Source: Candidatus Magasanikbacteria bacterium CG11_big_fil_rev_8_21_14_0_20_39_34 (GTDB lineage: Bacteria > Patescibacteriota > Patescibacteriia > Magasanikbacterales > UBA922). Taken from it: a stretch of 48,081 nucleotides of DNA. The notes beneath the pieces are model-generated. The model saw only the letters and a list, made by a program, of their open reading frames with translations, was not told the DNA's origin and made no database searches. Of this stretch, positions 8,871-17,180 are shown piece by piece. The stretch is from the NCBI GenBank assembly GCA_002787355.1, contig PCWN01000007.1:16232-64312 (forward strand), in the 5' to 3' direction. How positions within the stretch are numbered: the stretch's first letter is position 1; each line of letters opens with the position of its first letter. Both the position numbers and the translations under genes were made by a program.

Positions 8871-9446
8871 TTATGTATTTTCCCAAAGTATTTTTCTGCA
8901 TGTATTAAATTTTCCAACGTGACAAAGGGCTATCCTTTCCGCTTTAAAAGACAAAGGTAGGTTAATAGAAAAAGGAGTTTTTGACCAGGTTGTAATGTGG
9001 GGTACAAAGTTATCAAAGCTGTAATCGGTAAAAAAATTATTTACCCAAGGGTAGCAATCAGGAGTAATAACCTCATTTTCATCGACAAAAAAGTCACTGT
9101 TTTGTGCGTCATGGGTAACATGTGGTTCAATATTTTTTGCAATATTTTTTTGAAGAGTTTGGAGATCATCTGTTTTTTCTAGGTATATCCAATTATTTTC
9201 AATACGGGGTATGCACAGATCTAAACCTGAAAATGTTTTTGTTATTTGTTTCATTTCTTTCTTCACCATGTCTTCTTGCAGAGAGGAAAGCACCCCCATA
9301 AAGAGAGAAAGATGGGGGATGAAATCATTTTTGGAAAATTTTATTGGTACAAGATTTTTTTCAAAGTCAACGTTGTTTTGTTCTATACAAAGATCAAGTA
9401 TTTCCTTTGGTGGAATAATAACAATATCAATAACCCTTCGATTCAT
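8871..9446 (-). CDS. 2H phosphoesterase / LigT-like (2'-5' RNA ligase family)
   Basis: 191 residues from the ATG at 9446 (MNRRVIDIVI). The two His-x-Ser/Thr motifs that define the 2H phosphoesterase fold are present, PHLSLFMG (about residue 45) and PHITTW (about residue 150). Family members cleave or form 2'-5' or cyclic phosphodiester bonds in RNA or small nucleotides; the substrate here cannot be told. Placed between a small membrane protein and recJ in the lepA operon. Overall sequence is divergent, so family assignment rests on motifs and size. Confidence 0.75.
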   Translation of the reverse strand: MNRRVIDIVIIPPKEILDLCIEQNNVDFEKNLVPIKFSKNDFIPHLSLFMGVLSSLQEDMVKKEMKQITKTFSGLDLCIPRIENNWIYLEKTDDLQTLQKNIAKNIEPHVTHDAQNSDFFVDENEVITPDCYPWVNNFFTDYSFDNFVPHITTWSKTPFSINLPLSFKAERIALCHVGKFNTCRKILWENT

Positions 9447-9460
9447 AAAAAAAGAAAATT

Positions 9461-9559
9461 TTAGAGGAATGCCGGATACACCAAGAAAAAAATCATTCCA
9501 AGAATAGCTATAAATGCAATAACGGTCCAAAGTGTTTTTATAGATTTTTTACCCATCAT
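9461..9559 (-). CDS. Small single-span membrane protein (32 residues)
   Basis: Short reading frame starting ATG ATG at 9559 and ending TAA at 9461: MMGKKSIKT followed by a ~20-residue hydrophobic helix and a short tail. It fits exactly between lepA (27 bases upstream) and the 2H phosphoesterase gene, same strand, in a tightly packed operon. No clear Shine-Dalgarno. Basic N terminus before the helix predicts N-inside topology. Coding status is inferred from position and the membrane-like sequence. Confidence 0.55.
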   Translation of the reverse strand: MMGKKSIKTLWTVIAFIAILGMIFFLVYPAFL

Positions 9560-9586
9560 AGAGGTTTTGTATAAAAAATAGTAAAG

Positions 9587-11377
9587 TTATCTTTTTAAGA
9601 CAGCAAGGTAGGCTTCTGTTGGAATTTCAACTTTTCCTTTCCCCATAGCCATCATTTTTTTCTTTCCCTTTTTCTGTTTTTCTAAAAGTTTTCTTTTACG
9701 AGTAACATCTCCTCCATAGAGCTTTGCGGTAACATCTTTTCGAAGGGCAGAAAGACGTTCTCCGGCAATGATTTTTCCTCCTACGGCTGCCTGAATTTTG
9801 AGGGCGAATTGCTGTTTTGGAAGAGTATCTTTGAGGGAGTTTACAATTTGTTTTCCTATACGGAATGCATCATCTTGCCAGACAAGAGTGGAAAGTGCTT
9901 CCACTTTTTCTTCTGCTACCAAAATATCAAGCTTAACGACGCGTGTTTTTCTATAGTCTTTAAATTCATAGGAAAGGGAAGCATACCCACTGGTCACTGT
10001 TTTTAGTTTATCATAAAAATCTGTGATAAGGGAGGTAAGTGGAATTTCATAGTGAAGCATTGCACGTTGCCCGGCACCGGTACTTAAATATTCCGTATTG
10101 GTGTATTGCCCCTTTCTTTCTGCCACAAGGCCCATAACATTTCCAATATATTCGTCTGGAGTAATAATATCTACATTCATCCAGGGTTCCTCAATAAATT
10201 CAATTTGTTGAACTTCTGGAAGATCTTGCGGACTTTTTATGGTAAGAGTGGTACCATTGGTTCTTTTTACATTGTATGCAACGGATGGAACGGTTGCTAC
10301 AATATGGAGTCCAAATTCACGTACGAGACGTTCTTGAAATATTTCAAGATGGAGCATCCCCAAAAACCCGCAACGAAAACCAAAACCAAGAGCTTGGGAA
10401 TGTTCCGGTTCATAAAAAAGGGAAGAGTCACTGAGTTTTAATTTATCCATGGCGTCTCGAAGTGCGTTATAATCATCGCCTTCTTGTGGAAAAATTCCTG
10501 CAAATACCATTGGCTTTACTTCCTTATATCCTGGAAGCGGTTTTTCTGCTGGATTTTCTACCGCCGTAATACTATCTCCTACACGAACATCAGTAAGATC
10601 TTTCAATCCACTCACCACATAACCAATTTGGCCGCATTCGAGTGTTGGATCTGCTTTGAGCATTGGTGCGTAATGACCTGTTTCCAATATTTCTGCTTCA
10701 GCTTGTGTACCCATAAAGCGGACTTTTTGTCCTTTTCTGAGACTCCCATCCACCATTCGTACTGAAGCAATAACTCCACGATAATCATCATAAAAAGAAT
10801 CAAAGATAAGGGCTCTTGGTGGAAGTCCTTTATTTTCTGATTTTGGTGCGGGCACACGTTCTATAACCGCCTTGAGAAGACCCTCTACCCCTTCACCTGT
10901 TTTCCCTGAGCAGTGAAGAATCTCTTCTTGTTTACAACCAAGTAAATGGATAATCTCTGCACTAACTTTTACTGCATCTGCATTGGGAAGATCAATTTTA
11001 TTCAGTACGGGAATAATTGTAAGGTCTTGGTCGAGTGCAAGATAAAGATTGGCAATAGTCTGTGCCTGTACTCCTTGTGTTGCGTCCACCAGAAGTATAG
11101 CCCCCTCAACGGCGGCTAGGGATCGAGAAACCTCATAGGTAAAGTCTACATGTCCTGGAGTGTCTATAAGATTCAATACATATCCATCATATTGCATTCG
11201 TACCGGTTGGAGTTTGATGGTGATTCCGCGTTCTTGTTCCAACTCCATTTGGTCAAGGAGTTGGTTTTTCATGTTTCTTTTGTCTACCGTCCCGGTAACT
11301 TCAAGAAAACGATCGGCAAGTGTAGATTTTCCATGATCAATATGAGCAATAATGCAAAAATTACGTATATTTTCCAT
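9587..11377 (-). CDS. lepA: Translation elongation factor 4 (LepA)
   Basis: 596 residues, full length. GTPase that acts on elongating or assembling ribosomes. G1 AHIDHGKS (11-18), G2 region ERGITIK, G3 DTPGHVDF, G4 NKIDLP, then domains II and III, and the LepA-specific C-terminal domain ending in the basic stretch GGDVTRKRKLLEKQKKGKKK. First gene of the operon lepA - small membrane protein - 2H phosphoesterase - recJ - RNase H. Promoter at 11463-11491. Confidence 0.97.
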   Translation of the reverse strand: MENIRNFCIIAHIDHGKSTLADRFLEVTGTVDKRNMKNQLLDQMELEQERGITIKLQPVRMQYDGYVLNLIDTPGHVDFTYEVSRSLAAVEGAILLVDATQGVQAQTIANLYLALDQDLTIIPVLNKIDLPNADAVKVSAEIIHLLGCKQEEILHCSGKTGEGVEGLLKAVIERVPAPKSENKGLPPRALIFDSFYDDYRGVIASVRMVDGSLRKGQKVRFMGTQAEAEILETGHYAPMLKADPTLECGQIGYVVSGLKDLTDVRVGDSITAVENPAEKPLPGYKEVKPMVFAGIFPQEGDDYNALRDAMDKLKLSDSSLFYEPEHSQALGFGFRCGFLGMLHLEIFQERLVREFGLHIVATVPSVAYNVKRTNGTTLTIKSPQDLPEVQQIEFIEEPWMNVDIITPDEYIGNVMGLVAERKGQYTNTEYLSTGAGQRAMLHYEIPLTSLITDFYDKLKTVTSGYASLSYEFKDYRKTRVVKLDILVAEEKVEALSTLVWQDDAFRIGKQIVNSLKDTLPKQQFALKIQAAVGGKIIAGERLSALRKDVTAKLYGGDVTRKRKLLEKQKKGKKKMMAMGKGKVEIPTEAYLAVLKR

Positions 11378-11462
11378 ATCAGATATATCTTTTTCGAAAA
11401 TAATGGGTCAATTCAATGCTTATTAAAGCAAAAAAAAACTAAATTTAGCAAAACTTAGTCAC

Positions 11463-11491
11463 ATTTTAGCACAAAAAATTTCTCTTGACAA
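11463..11491 (-). promoter_or_regulatory. Promoter of the lepA-recJ operon
   Basis: Minus strand: -35 TTGTCA (11486-11491), 17-base spacer ending TGC, -10 TAAAAT (11463-11468), an extended -10. An ~80-base AT-rich leader follows. Confidence 0.75.
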
Positions 11492-11539
11492 GGGTGATTG
11501 AAGACAATTATTTTGTGTAAAAATTTTAAAAAAGAGAGA

Positions 11540-13153
11540 TTAAATATCGTCCGCCTCACGGATAACAGCTTGGGCACTCGAGCGTTTAAGGAATCTTTTT
11601 TGAAAACTTGCAGTGAAAAGGCGCATTTCACGGAGGCGCAAAAGTGAACAGATAAAACCATACACAAGAACGCCAAGTAGTGTTGCGATACCGGCTTGCG
11701 TGAGCACTCCCCAGAATCTATTCATATCAACAAGAGTGGAAAGAGTTTGTTTTGTTGCCTGAATAGTAATACCCATGGCAATAGCAGCGACAGAAATTTT
11801 ATAAAAACCATGTATAATTTCTTCCTCCAGGAGTGTTTTGAGTTTATATCTCAATGAAAACCAAAGTAATATAAACTGAACAATCATAGCAATGGAAAAG
11901 GCAAGAGCAAGTCCTGCAATACCATATTCATTTTTCAGAAGAAGTGATGCAATAATATTTACCAGTGATCCAATAAATGCAATAGAAAGTGGTGTCCAAG
12001 TATTGTGCATAGCATAGAAAGCACGCATAAGAAGGGGAATAAGACATTGTGCAAAAAGGGAAAGCGCAAAAAATCCTAAAGTGTTTGCTGTGGCTATGGT
12101 CGCGTTCCAGTCAAATGCACCAGAACCAAGGACGACACGTACGATTTGTGCGCGAAGTAATAAGAAAATAAGGGTAAGTGGAATAATAAAGAAGAGAATT
12201 TGTTTGACTACGTTTACGAGGTGTTCAATAAATTCTGTTTCCTTTTTTTCAGCATACAGTTTTGAAAGAGTAGGAAAAGCCGCTAGTGAGAAGGATATAC
12301 CAATAAGTCCAATGGGAAAGTATTGAAGGTTATTGGCAAAGTTAAAGACGGTAACACTTCCACGAGAAAGTGTGGAGGCTATAATGGTAATTACCAAAAA
12401 ATTAAGCTGTGTAGTTCCTATGGTAAGAGTCCGAGGAATCATCAAAGCTCCCATTTTTTTCACATGGGTATTTGAAAAATTCAGAGACCACTTATAGGAA
12501 AAACCGTGGTGAAAGAGTGTCGGGATTTGTATAAGAAGATGGAAAAAGGCTCCAAGTATCACTCCCCATGCTAGGCCTGGAAGTCCAAAGTAGGGGACAA
12601 AAAAAATAACTCCTATGATAATACCTAAGTTGTATACAATAGGAGTAAGCGCATAGATAAAAAATGATTTGAGTGATTGCAAGACTCCACTGAAAATTCC
12701 AGAAATTCCCAAAAGGATGGGGCTTAAAAACATGACACGTGTAAGCATAATTGTTTTTTCAAGTTTTTCTGCTGAAAAACCTGGCACAATATAATGCATG
12801 AGGTATGGAGTTGCAAAAAAAAGAAGTACACAGAGGAGGGTTAGGCTTAAACCGAGGATATTGAGGATATTATTGGTGAGGACCCAGGCCTTCTTTTTTG
12901 ATTTTACGTAGAGACTCATAAATACTGGGATAAAACCTGCAGAGAGTGCTCCTACTATAATAAGGTTGTAGACAAAATCTGGAATTCGAAATGCGGCGTA
13001 ATAAATATCAAGAGTATCGGATGCTCCAAAGGTGTGTGCAAAAATTCTGTCTCGAAGTACACCAATAAGACGACTAATAAAAGAAGCGGCCGCCAAAACA
13101 ATAGCAGCACCAGTAATCGATTTGGATTGAGAGCTTATTATTTTTTTTATCAC
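11540..13153 (-). CDS. murJ: Lipid II flippase MurJ
   Basis: 537 residues, about 14 hydrophobic segments; MviN/MurJ branch of the MOP exporters that flips the peptidoglycan precursor lipid II to the outer face. Family features include the N-terminal stretch SFISRLIGVLRDRIFAHTFG and the charged loops between helices 1-2 and 7-8. GTG start at 13153, with AAGGAG 12 bases upstream. It follows corA by 21 bases. Fits a cell with its own peptidoglycan, consistent with the L,D-transpeptidase elsewhere in the window. Confidence 0.93.
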   Translation of the reverse strand: MIKKIISSQSKSITGAAIVLAAASFISRLIGVLRDRIFAHTFGASDTLDIYYAAFRIPDFVYNLIIVGALSAGFIPVFMSLYVKSKKKAWVLTNNILNILGLSLTLLCVLLFFATPYLMHYIVPGFSAEKLEKTIMLTRVMFLSPILLGISGIFSGVLQSLKSFFIYALTPIVYNLGIIIGVIFFVPYFGLPGLAWGVILGAFFHLLIQIPTLFHHGFSYKWSLNFSNTHVKKMGALMIPRTLTIGTTQLNFLVITIIASTLSRGSVTVFNFANNLQYFPIGLIGISFSLAAFPTLSKLYAEKKETEFIEHLVNVVKQILFFIIPLTLIFLLLRAQIVRVVLGSGAFDWNATIATANTLGFFALSLFAQCLIPLLMRAFYAMHNTWTPLSIAFIGSLVNIIASLLLKNEYGIAGLALAFSIAMIVQFILLWFSLRYKLKTLLEEEIIHGFYKISVAAIAMGITIQATKQTLSTLVDMNRFWGVLTQAGIATLLGVLVYGFICSLLRLREMRLFTASFQKRFLKRSSAQAVIREADDI

Positions 13154-13174
13154 ATCTTTATGAGGCTCCTTGTA

Positions 13175-14095
13175 TTAGAGCCATTTACGTTTCTTCATAA
13201 TCAAAATAAGCATAATGATAATGAGTGCAAGCGCAAGAAACATTCCCCATACAAAAATAGGTCTTTGTGCAAATGGAAGACCTGCAATATTCATACCGTA
13301 AATTCCGGAGAGAAGGGTAAGTGGAAGAAGTGCTACCGAAATAACGGTAAGAGCGCGAATAACATTATTTGTTTTTTGATTGATCAAAGATTCCACCGTT
13401 ACATGAAGTCCATTAATGGTATCTTTATATCTATCTACAATTGCCCAAAGTTTGGTAAGGTAGTCATTCACATCATCAAAGTAAAGACTTGTGTCTTCAT
13501 TGAGGAATGACTTTCGGGTATTGGCGAGGTTTGCCATCATGTACCTCTGTGGATCCACAATTCTTCTAAAGTTGAGAACATTTCGTCTGAGTACTGCGAG
13601 TTTTTTAACGGTTTGTGAATCTTGTTGTTCTTCAAATATTCCATTCTCCAAAACAGAAATGCGTTTTCCCATATTATTGAGGATAGGACGGGATTCATGA
13701 AAGAGGGCGTCGATAAGCTTGTATAACAAAAATCCGGAATTGGAGCTCATCCATCTTCTTTTGGTATTTCTGTTTTTCATGCATTTATAAAAAAAATTTT
13801 TCAACTCACGTGTTTTTGAGTGTTGAATAGTCACAAGGTAATTTTCACCAATAAAAATATCAACTTCATGATCAACCACTTTTTGTTTGTCAGCTTTCCA
13901 ATGTGGAAATTGAAGTACTATAAAAAGATAATTTTTATAGATGTCAATTTTGGGAGTTTGGGATTCACTCAAAATATCTTCCAAATCAAGATGATGAAAA
14001 TGAAAATTTTCTTTAAGATAAGCGAGTGCTTCGTCATCTACCTCATCTATATTTATCCAACGCAGCTTATTTTGTTCAATTATTTTTATAGCCAT
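13175..14095 (-). CDS. corA: CorA family magnesium/cobalt transporter
   Basis: 306 residues: a long cytoplasmic alpha/beta and helical domain, then two C-terminal transmembrane helices with the signature YGMN at the end of the first (about 266-269) and a basic tail MKKRKWL. Forms a pentameric Mg2+ channel in the family. Overlaps the upstream membrane protein gene by 20 bases and is followed by murJ, so the three are likely one transcript. Confidence 0.95.
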   Translation of the reverse strand: MAIKIIEQNKLRWINIDEVDDEALAYLKENFHFHHLDLEDILSESQTPKIDIYKNYLFIVLQFPHWKADKQKVVDHEVDIFIGENYLVTIQHSKTRELKNFFYKCMKNRNTKRRWMSSNSGFLLYKLIDALFHESRPILNNMGKRISVLENGIFEEQQDSQTVKKLAVLRRNVLNFRRIVDPQRYMMANLANTRKSFLNEDTSLYFDDVNDYLTKLWAIVDRYKDTINGLHVTVESLINQKTNNVIRALTVISVALLPLTLLSGIYGMNIAGLPFAQRPIFVWGMFLALALIIIMLILIMKKRKWL

Positions 14096-14753
14096 GACGG
14101 TTCAAGTTAATGGTGAGATTGACGGAATCGGTTCCTGCTTCAAAGGGATTATCTTCAACAACCAGAATTCCACTGACTTGCCTTCCTTGAAAAACAAGTT
14201 CGTAAAAATTTTGTTGAAATATTTCTTTCGTTATACTCAGATCTTCTGAAAGGAATGTTCGTTTATAATAATCAAAAATGAATTCCGGTTCAATTTCCAA
14301 ATCTTTCCAGGTAATCTCTATCTGGTCATTCGTGTCCATGACGGGTTCTATCAGATAATTGAGAAAATTATTCCAGGCAAAAGCTACTCGGTCTTTTGTT
14401 GAGGAAAGTTTTGCATGCTTATCTTTTTCAAACACATACGCGGGAGATAAAATAAGCTTTGGTATATAGGCGATTGCTTCCACTGGACGCATTAATTTTT
14501 GCGAACGGTATTCGATTCTTTCAATTTGTTTTTCTTGGTAAAGTTCTACAAAAGACGGAAAGTTTTCCGGAAGTTTTTTAAGCCTTTTCTCTCCAGGATG
14601 AAGTATAAACTGGAGTAATAGGAGACTTAAGAGCAATGGCACAATAACACATCCACACCCGGTAAAGCAGCTATATTTAAGACAATTCCTTTTTGTTGTA
14701 AATTCCATCAGTGCAGGTTCTTGAACCTCCACTTCCAATTGTGACTCTTTCAT
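14076..14753 (-). CDS. Single-span membrane protein, unknown
   Basis: 225 residues from the ATG at 14753 (MKESQLEVEV). One transmembrane segment (about 35-52) preceded by a cysteine-rich stretch (CLKYSCFTGCGC), then a ~170-residue soluble region with hydrophobic strands and the sequence LIEPVMDTNDQIEITW. No family recognised. Its end overlaps the corA start by 20 bases, so translation of corA may be coupled to it. An extended -10-like TATTAT preceded by TGG lies upstream on the minus strand near 14818-14824. Confidence 0.65.
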   Translation of the reverse strand: MKESQLEVEVQEPALMEFTTKRNCLKYSCFTGCGCVIVPLLLSLLLLQFILHPGEKRLKKLPENFPSFVELYQEKQIERIEYRSQKLMRPVEAIAYIPKLILSPAYVFEKDKHAKLSSTKDRVAFAWNNFLNYLIEPVMDTNDQIEITWKDLEIEPEFIFDYYKRTFLSEDLSITKEIFQQNFYELVFQGRQVSGILVVEDNPFEAGTDSVNLTINLNRHGYKNN

Positions 14754-14923
14754 AATGAGAACCTGTCTTAAAAGTAGCCAAAACTTAGCGAAATTTACTT
14801 TTAGGAAAAGTTCTGCGTCTATAATACCAAAAAAAAAGGGTTTTGGGTAGTAATATGAAAAGATATACACATAGATTATATCATTTGTGTTATACTAGTA
14901 ACAGCTATTTTTAATCTACACAT

Positions 14924-16273
14924 ATGAAATTGACCTTTTTTGGGGCGGCACACGAAGTTACCGGTTCATGTCATCTTTTGCAGGCAGATGGAAAAAATAT
15001 TTTGCTTGATTGTGGTATGTTTCAGGGGAGTGATTTTAATGAAGGAAAAAATAATGAAAAATTTCCTTTTGATCCAAAAACCATAGATGCGGTCGTGGTC
15101 TCTCATGCGCACTTGGATCATACAGGCAGGATTCCAAAATTATTTCGTGAAGGCTTTCATGGAAAGATTTATGCTACCAAGGCAACGTGCGAACTGGCCA
15201 ATATTATTTGGAACGATGCGTTTCATATCATGAGTTATAATAATAAAAAATTTCAGAGTCCTATTCTTTTTGATGAGGGAGATATCGAAATGGCCCGCAT
15301 GCATTGTGAGGGGGTAGACTATGGGGAAAAGGTAAGGATTGGGGATATTCAGGTAACTTTCAAAGATGCCGGACATATATTTGGTTCTTCATTTTTGGAA
15401 ATAGAAGCAGAAGGAAAAACTATTGGTTTTTCTGGAGATCTTGGGAATAGTAATGTTCCAATACTTAGAGATACGGACAGGCTTGGGAAAGTTGATATTC
15501 TTTTGTGTGAATCAACGTATGGAAGCAGAATGCATGAATCTGAGGAAATGCGTATTCAGATGCTCCATGATCTTATTATGGAGGGATACAATAAAGGCGG
15601 AGTGATTATGATGCCAGCATTTTCTATCGAAAGAACACAGGAAATTTTGTATCGGTTAGATAAACTTATAGAGCATGATAAGGCACTACCCTGCTTTCCT
15701 ATATTTCTTGATAGTCCCATGGCAATTGACTCACTTCCGGTGTATAAAAAGTATCCGGAATACTATGATGTAGAAGCTTCAAAACACTACATGAATGATG
15801 AAGATTTTTTAAGTTTTCATTGTCTTACACTTACAAGAACAGTAGAAGAATCAAAAAAGATTAATAATGTTCCCAATCCAAAGATGATTATTGCAGGATC
15901 TGGGATGATGACCGGTGGTCGTATACTTCATCATGCTTTCCGTTATCTTTCTGACCCCAATTCCACGCTTATAATTGTTGGATATCAAGCGTATGGAACC
16001 TTGGGAAGAAAACTTTACGAAGGAGCAGAAACGGTTTATATATTTGGTCAAGAAATTCCGGTACGGTGTTCTATAAAAGCGATAGGAGCCCTGTCTGCAC
16101 ATGCAGATCAACAGAAGATTCTGTCATGGGTACGAAATGCGGAAAAAATGCCAAAGAAAGTGTACTGTATTCATGGGGAACCCGAATCTTCAACGGCGTT
16201 AGCGCATAAATTGAGAGATGAGCTTTCAATAGACGCCTTTGTTCCAGAGCGGAATGAAACGGTGGAGTTGTAA
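14924..16273 (+). CDS. Beta-CASP metallo-beta-lactamase-fold RNA nuclease (CPSF/YSH1-like)
   Basis: 449 residues. MBL core with the metal motif SHAHLDH (60-66), the upstream DCGMFQG, DAGHIFGSS and FSGDLG, then the beta-CASP insert and a C-terminal RMMBL segment with GALSAHADQ and YCIHGEPES. Members are RNA endo/exonucleases related to mRNA 3'-end processing factors. Full length for the family. Promoter: TGT directly before TATACT near 14891-14896. Monocistronic: it is followed by an intrinsic terminator at 16295. Confidence 0.92.
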   Translation: MKLTFFGAAHEVTGSCHLLQADGKNILLDCGMFQGSDFNEGKNNEKFPFDPKTIDAVVVSHAHLDHTGRIPKLFREGFHGKIYATKATCELANIIWNDAFHIMSYNNKKFQSPILFDEGDIEMARMHCEGVDYGEKVRIGDIQVTFKDAGHIFGSSFLEIEAEGKTIGFSGDLGNSNVPILRDTDRLGKVDILLCESTYGSRMHESEEMRIQMLHDLIMEGYNKGGVIMMPAFSIERTQEILYRLDKLIEHDKALPCFPIFLDSPMAIDSLPVYKKYPEYYDVEASKHYMNDEDFLSFHCLTLTRTVEESKKINNVPNPKMIIAGSGMMTGGRILHHAFRYLSDPNSTLIIVGYQAYGTLGRKLYEGAETVYIFGQEIPVRCSIKAIGALSAHADQQKILSWVRNAEKMPKKVYCIHGEPESSTALAHKLRDELSIDAFVPERNETVEL

Positions 16274-16294
16274 TAAAAATAAATTCTTTCAAAC

Positions 16295-16323
16295 AAAAAA
16301 TTCCGATATTCTCGGAATTTTTT
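16295..16323. terminator. Bidirectional intrinsic terminator
   Basis: 12-bp stem AAAAAATTCCGA (16295-16306) / TCGGAATTTTTT (16312-16323) with a five-base loop. Serves the beta-CASP gene (plus) and, on the minus strand, would end the structured RNA candidate. Confidence 0.9.
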
Positions 16324-16649
16324 GCACTATCTTTTCCTACCTGCACAAGCAGATAAACAAAGTTGTGGTGGAGTGTGGTGGAACACTCCGGTGGGACGGT
16401 CCTTGGGCCCGGCCGATAATGGCGTTCGTCTTGGGGTGGCGGAGACGAACTCCTCGGATCGGCCGGGCCCTCGGGCACGGGTGAATTGAACTCGAGCAGC
16501 GACGGGATGCCTCTGCTACCAAAGTACTGCAGACTCCGGGGGGAGGTCTGTTTCCACGTGAGGGGAGGTCGCGTGGAAAGCCTTTGGCTTCACAGGAACT
16601 TCGTTCTCAACACCTGAAAAGAGGAATTCCTTTCAGCTATTGAGAAGTA
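16295..16649 (-). ncRNA. Candidate structured non-coding RNA, ~350 nt, unknown class
   Basis: The minus strand has a promoter (16656-16684), then a GC-rich stretch of consecutive perfect stems, then the terminator. Stems seen, in order of transcription: 16640-16646/16604-16610 (7 bp) enclosing 16628-16636/16614-16622 (9 bp, one G-U); 16572-16579/16551-16558 (8 bp); 16542-16550/16530-16537 (8 bp plus a bulge); 16458-16470/16405-16417 (13 bp, GGGCCCGGCCGAT arm) enclosing 16443-16450/16424-16431 (8 bp); 16383-16389/16370-16376 (7 bp). No reading frame with a proper start covers it. It lacks the landmarks of RNase P RNA, tmRNA, SRP RNA or 6S RNA that I could look for. Orientation is inferred from promoter and terminator. 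Confidence 0.75.
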
Positions 16650-16655
16650 AGCGTT

Positions 16656-16684
16656 AATGTAGATGAAAATGCTATTTTTGTCAA
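16656..16684 (-). promoter_or_regulatory. Promoter of the structured RNA
   Basis: Minus strand: consensus -35 TTGACA (16679-16684), 17-base spacer, -10 TACATT (16656-16661). Predicted transcription start near 16649. Confidence 0.75.
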
Positions 16685-16717
16685 GTACTCCCTGTGGATG
16701 AAAAAATGCTATTTTTG
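16662..16717 (-). repeat. Tandem repeat covering the structured-RNA promoter
   Basis: A ~20-base unit (plus strand GATGAAAATGCTATTTTTG at 16662-16680; GATGAAAAAATGCTATTTTTG-like copy at 16697-16717) is repeated 35 bases apart. The copy nearest the RNA is the spacer between its -35 and -10 boxes; the other lies just upstream, so it may be a duplicated promoter half or a regulator site. Confidence 0.55.
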
Positions 16718-16741
16718 CTAAATTTCTTCCTAAATGATTGG

Positions 16742-16762
16742 GCCCGTCGTGGTGCAACGGGC
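16742..16762 (-). other. GC-rich hairpin directly after a stop codon
   Basis: 6-bp stem GCCCGT / ACGGGC beginning one base after the TAA of the 16764-17078 gene. No T run follows on the minus strand, so it is not a standard intrinsic terminator. Similar hairpins end the other two GC-rich genes. Confidence 0.55.
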
Positions 16763-16763
16763 T

Positions 16764-17078
16764 TTAGGCGGGGTGCTGCGCTTCTTGATCAATGGCAAAT
16801 GCTTTGGTGAGGAGAGATACTGGAATGAAGAAGGGACGCATGCGTGGGACGCCTGTGAGGTGAAGTACCGGTTCAGCCGTGTTCGGTGGGTTTGGGAACC
16901 GATGATCCCCCGGGATCAGGTGGCTGCACTCCATGCACAGGGTGCTTTGCTTCCCAGGCACACTCGTGTCTTCGAGGGTCCAGGCGAGATGGGGGTGGTA
17001 GTCCGTCCTTCTGCAGTGATAACATGGAGTTTCCATGTATGCTCCTTCCTCCCATGAAGGCAACAATATTTGCATCAT
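16764..17078 (-). CDS. GC-rich orphan gene: small protein with two CxxC pairs
   Basis: 104 residues from the ATG at 17078, which has AAGGAG four bases upstream; a second start (METPCYHC, ATG at 17036) also has AAGGAG upstream. Two cysteine pairs, CYHC and CMEC about 28 residues apart, look like a zinc-binding finger or treble clef; the rest has no family I recognise. Codons end mostly in G or C, unlike the AT-rich neighbours, which suggests acquisition from another genome. A 7-bp inverted repeat (17098-17104 / 17124-17130) lies just before the ribosome site. Not obviously linked to uvrB, which points the other way. Confidence 0.6.
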   Translation of the reverse strand: MMQILLPSWEEGAYMETPCYHCRRTDYHPHLAWTLEDTSVPGKQSTLCMECSHLIPGDHRFPNPPNTAEPVLHLTGVPRMRPFFIPVSLLTKAFAIDQEAQHPA

Positions 17079-17180
17079 TGTACTCCTTTTTTTTTCTTCA
17101 ATCAAGAAGGAAAACTTTTTTATTGAAGTTGGTGGTATGATATGTTACTATTGAGCTATAAAAAGCAAAAAAAAGGGAAA

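Noticed and set aside
16337-16522. Reading frames across the GC-rich RNA region
   Set aside because: Only TTG or distant starts without ribosome site, running into the beta-CASP gene on the other strand; perfect nested stems explain the region better.
16295-16649. tmRNA, RNase P RNA, SRP RNA or 6S RNA as identity of the structured RNA
   Set aside because: No tRNA-like acceptor/T-arm ends with a tag frame, no GAGGAAAGTC/ACAGAA-type P RNA segments, no GGAAG/AGCAGCC SRP loop, and not one long bulged hairpin as in 6S. A TTCAATT that resembles a T loop is not in a proper 5-bp stem.
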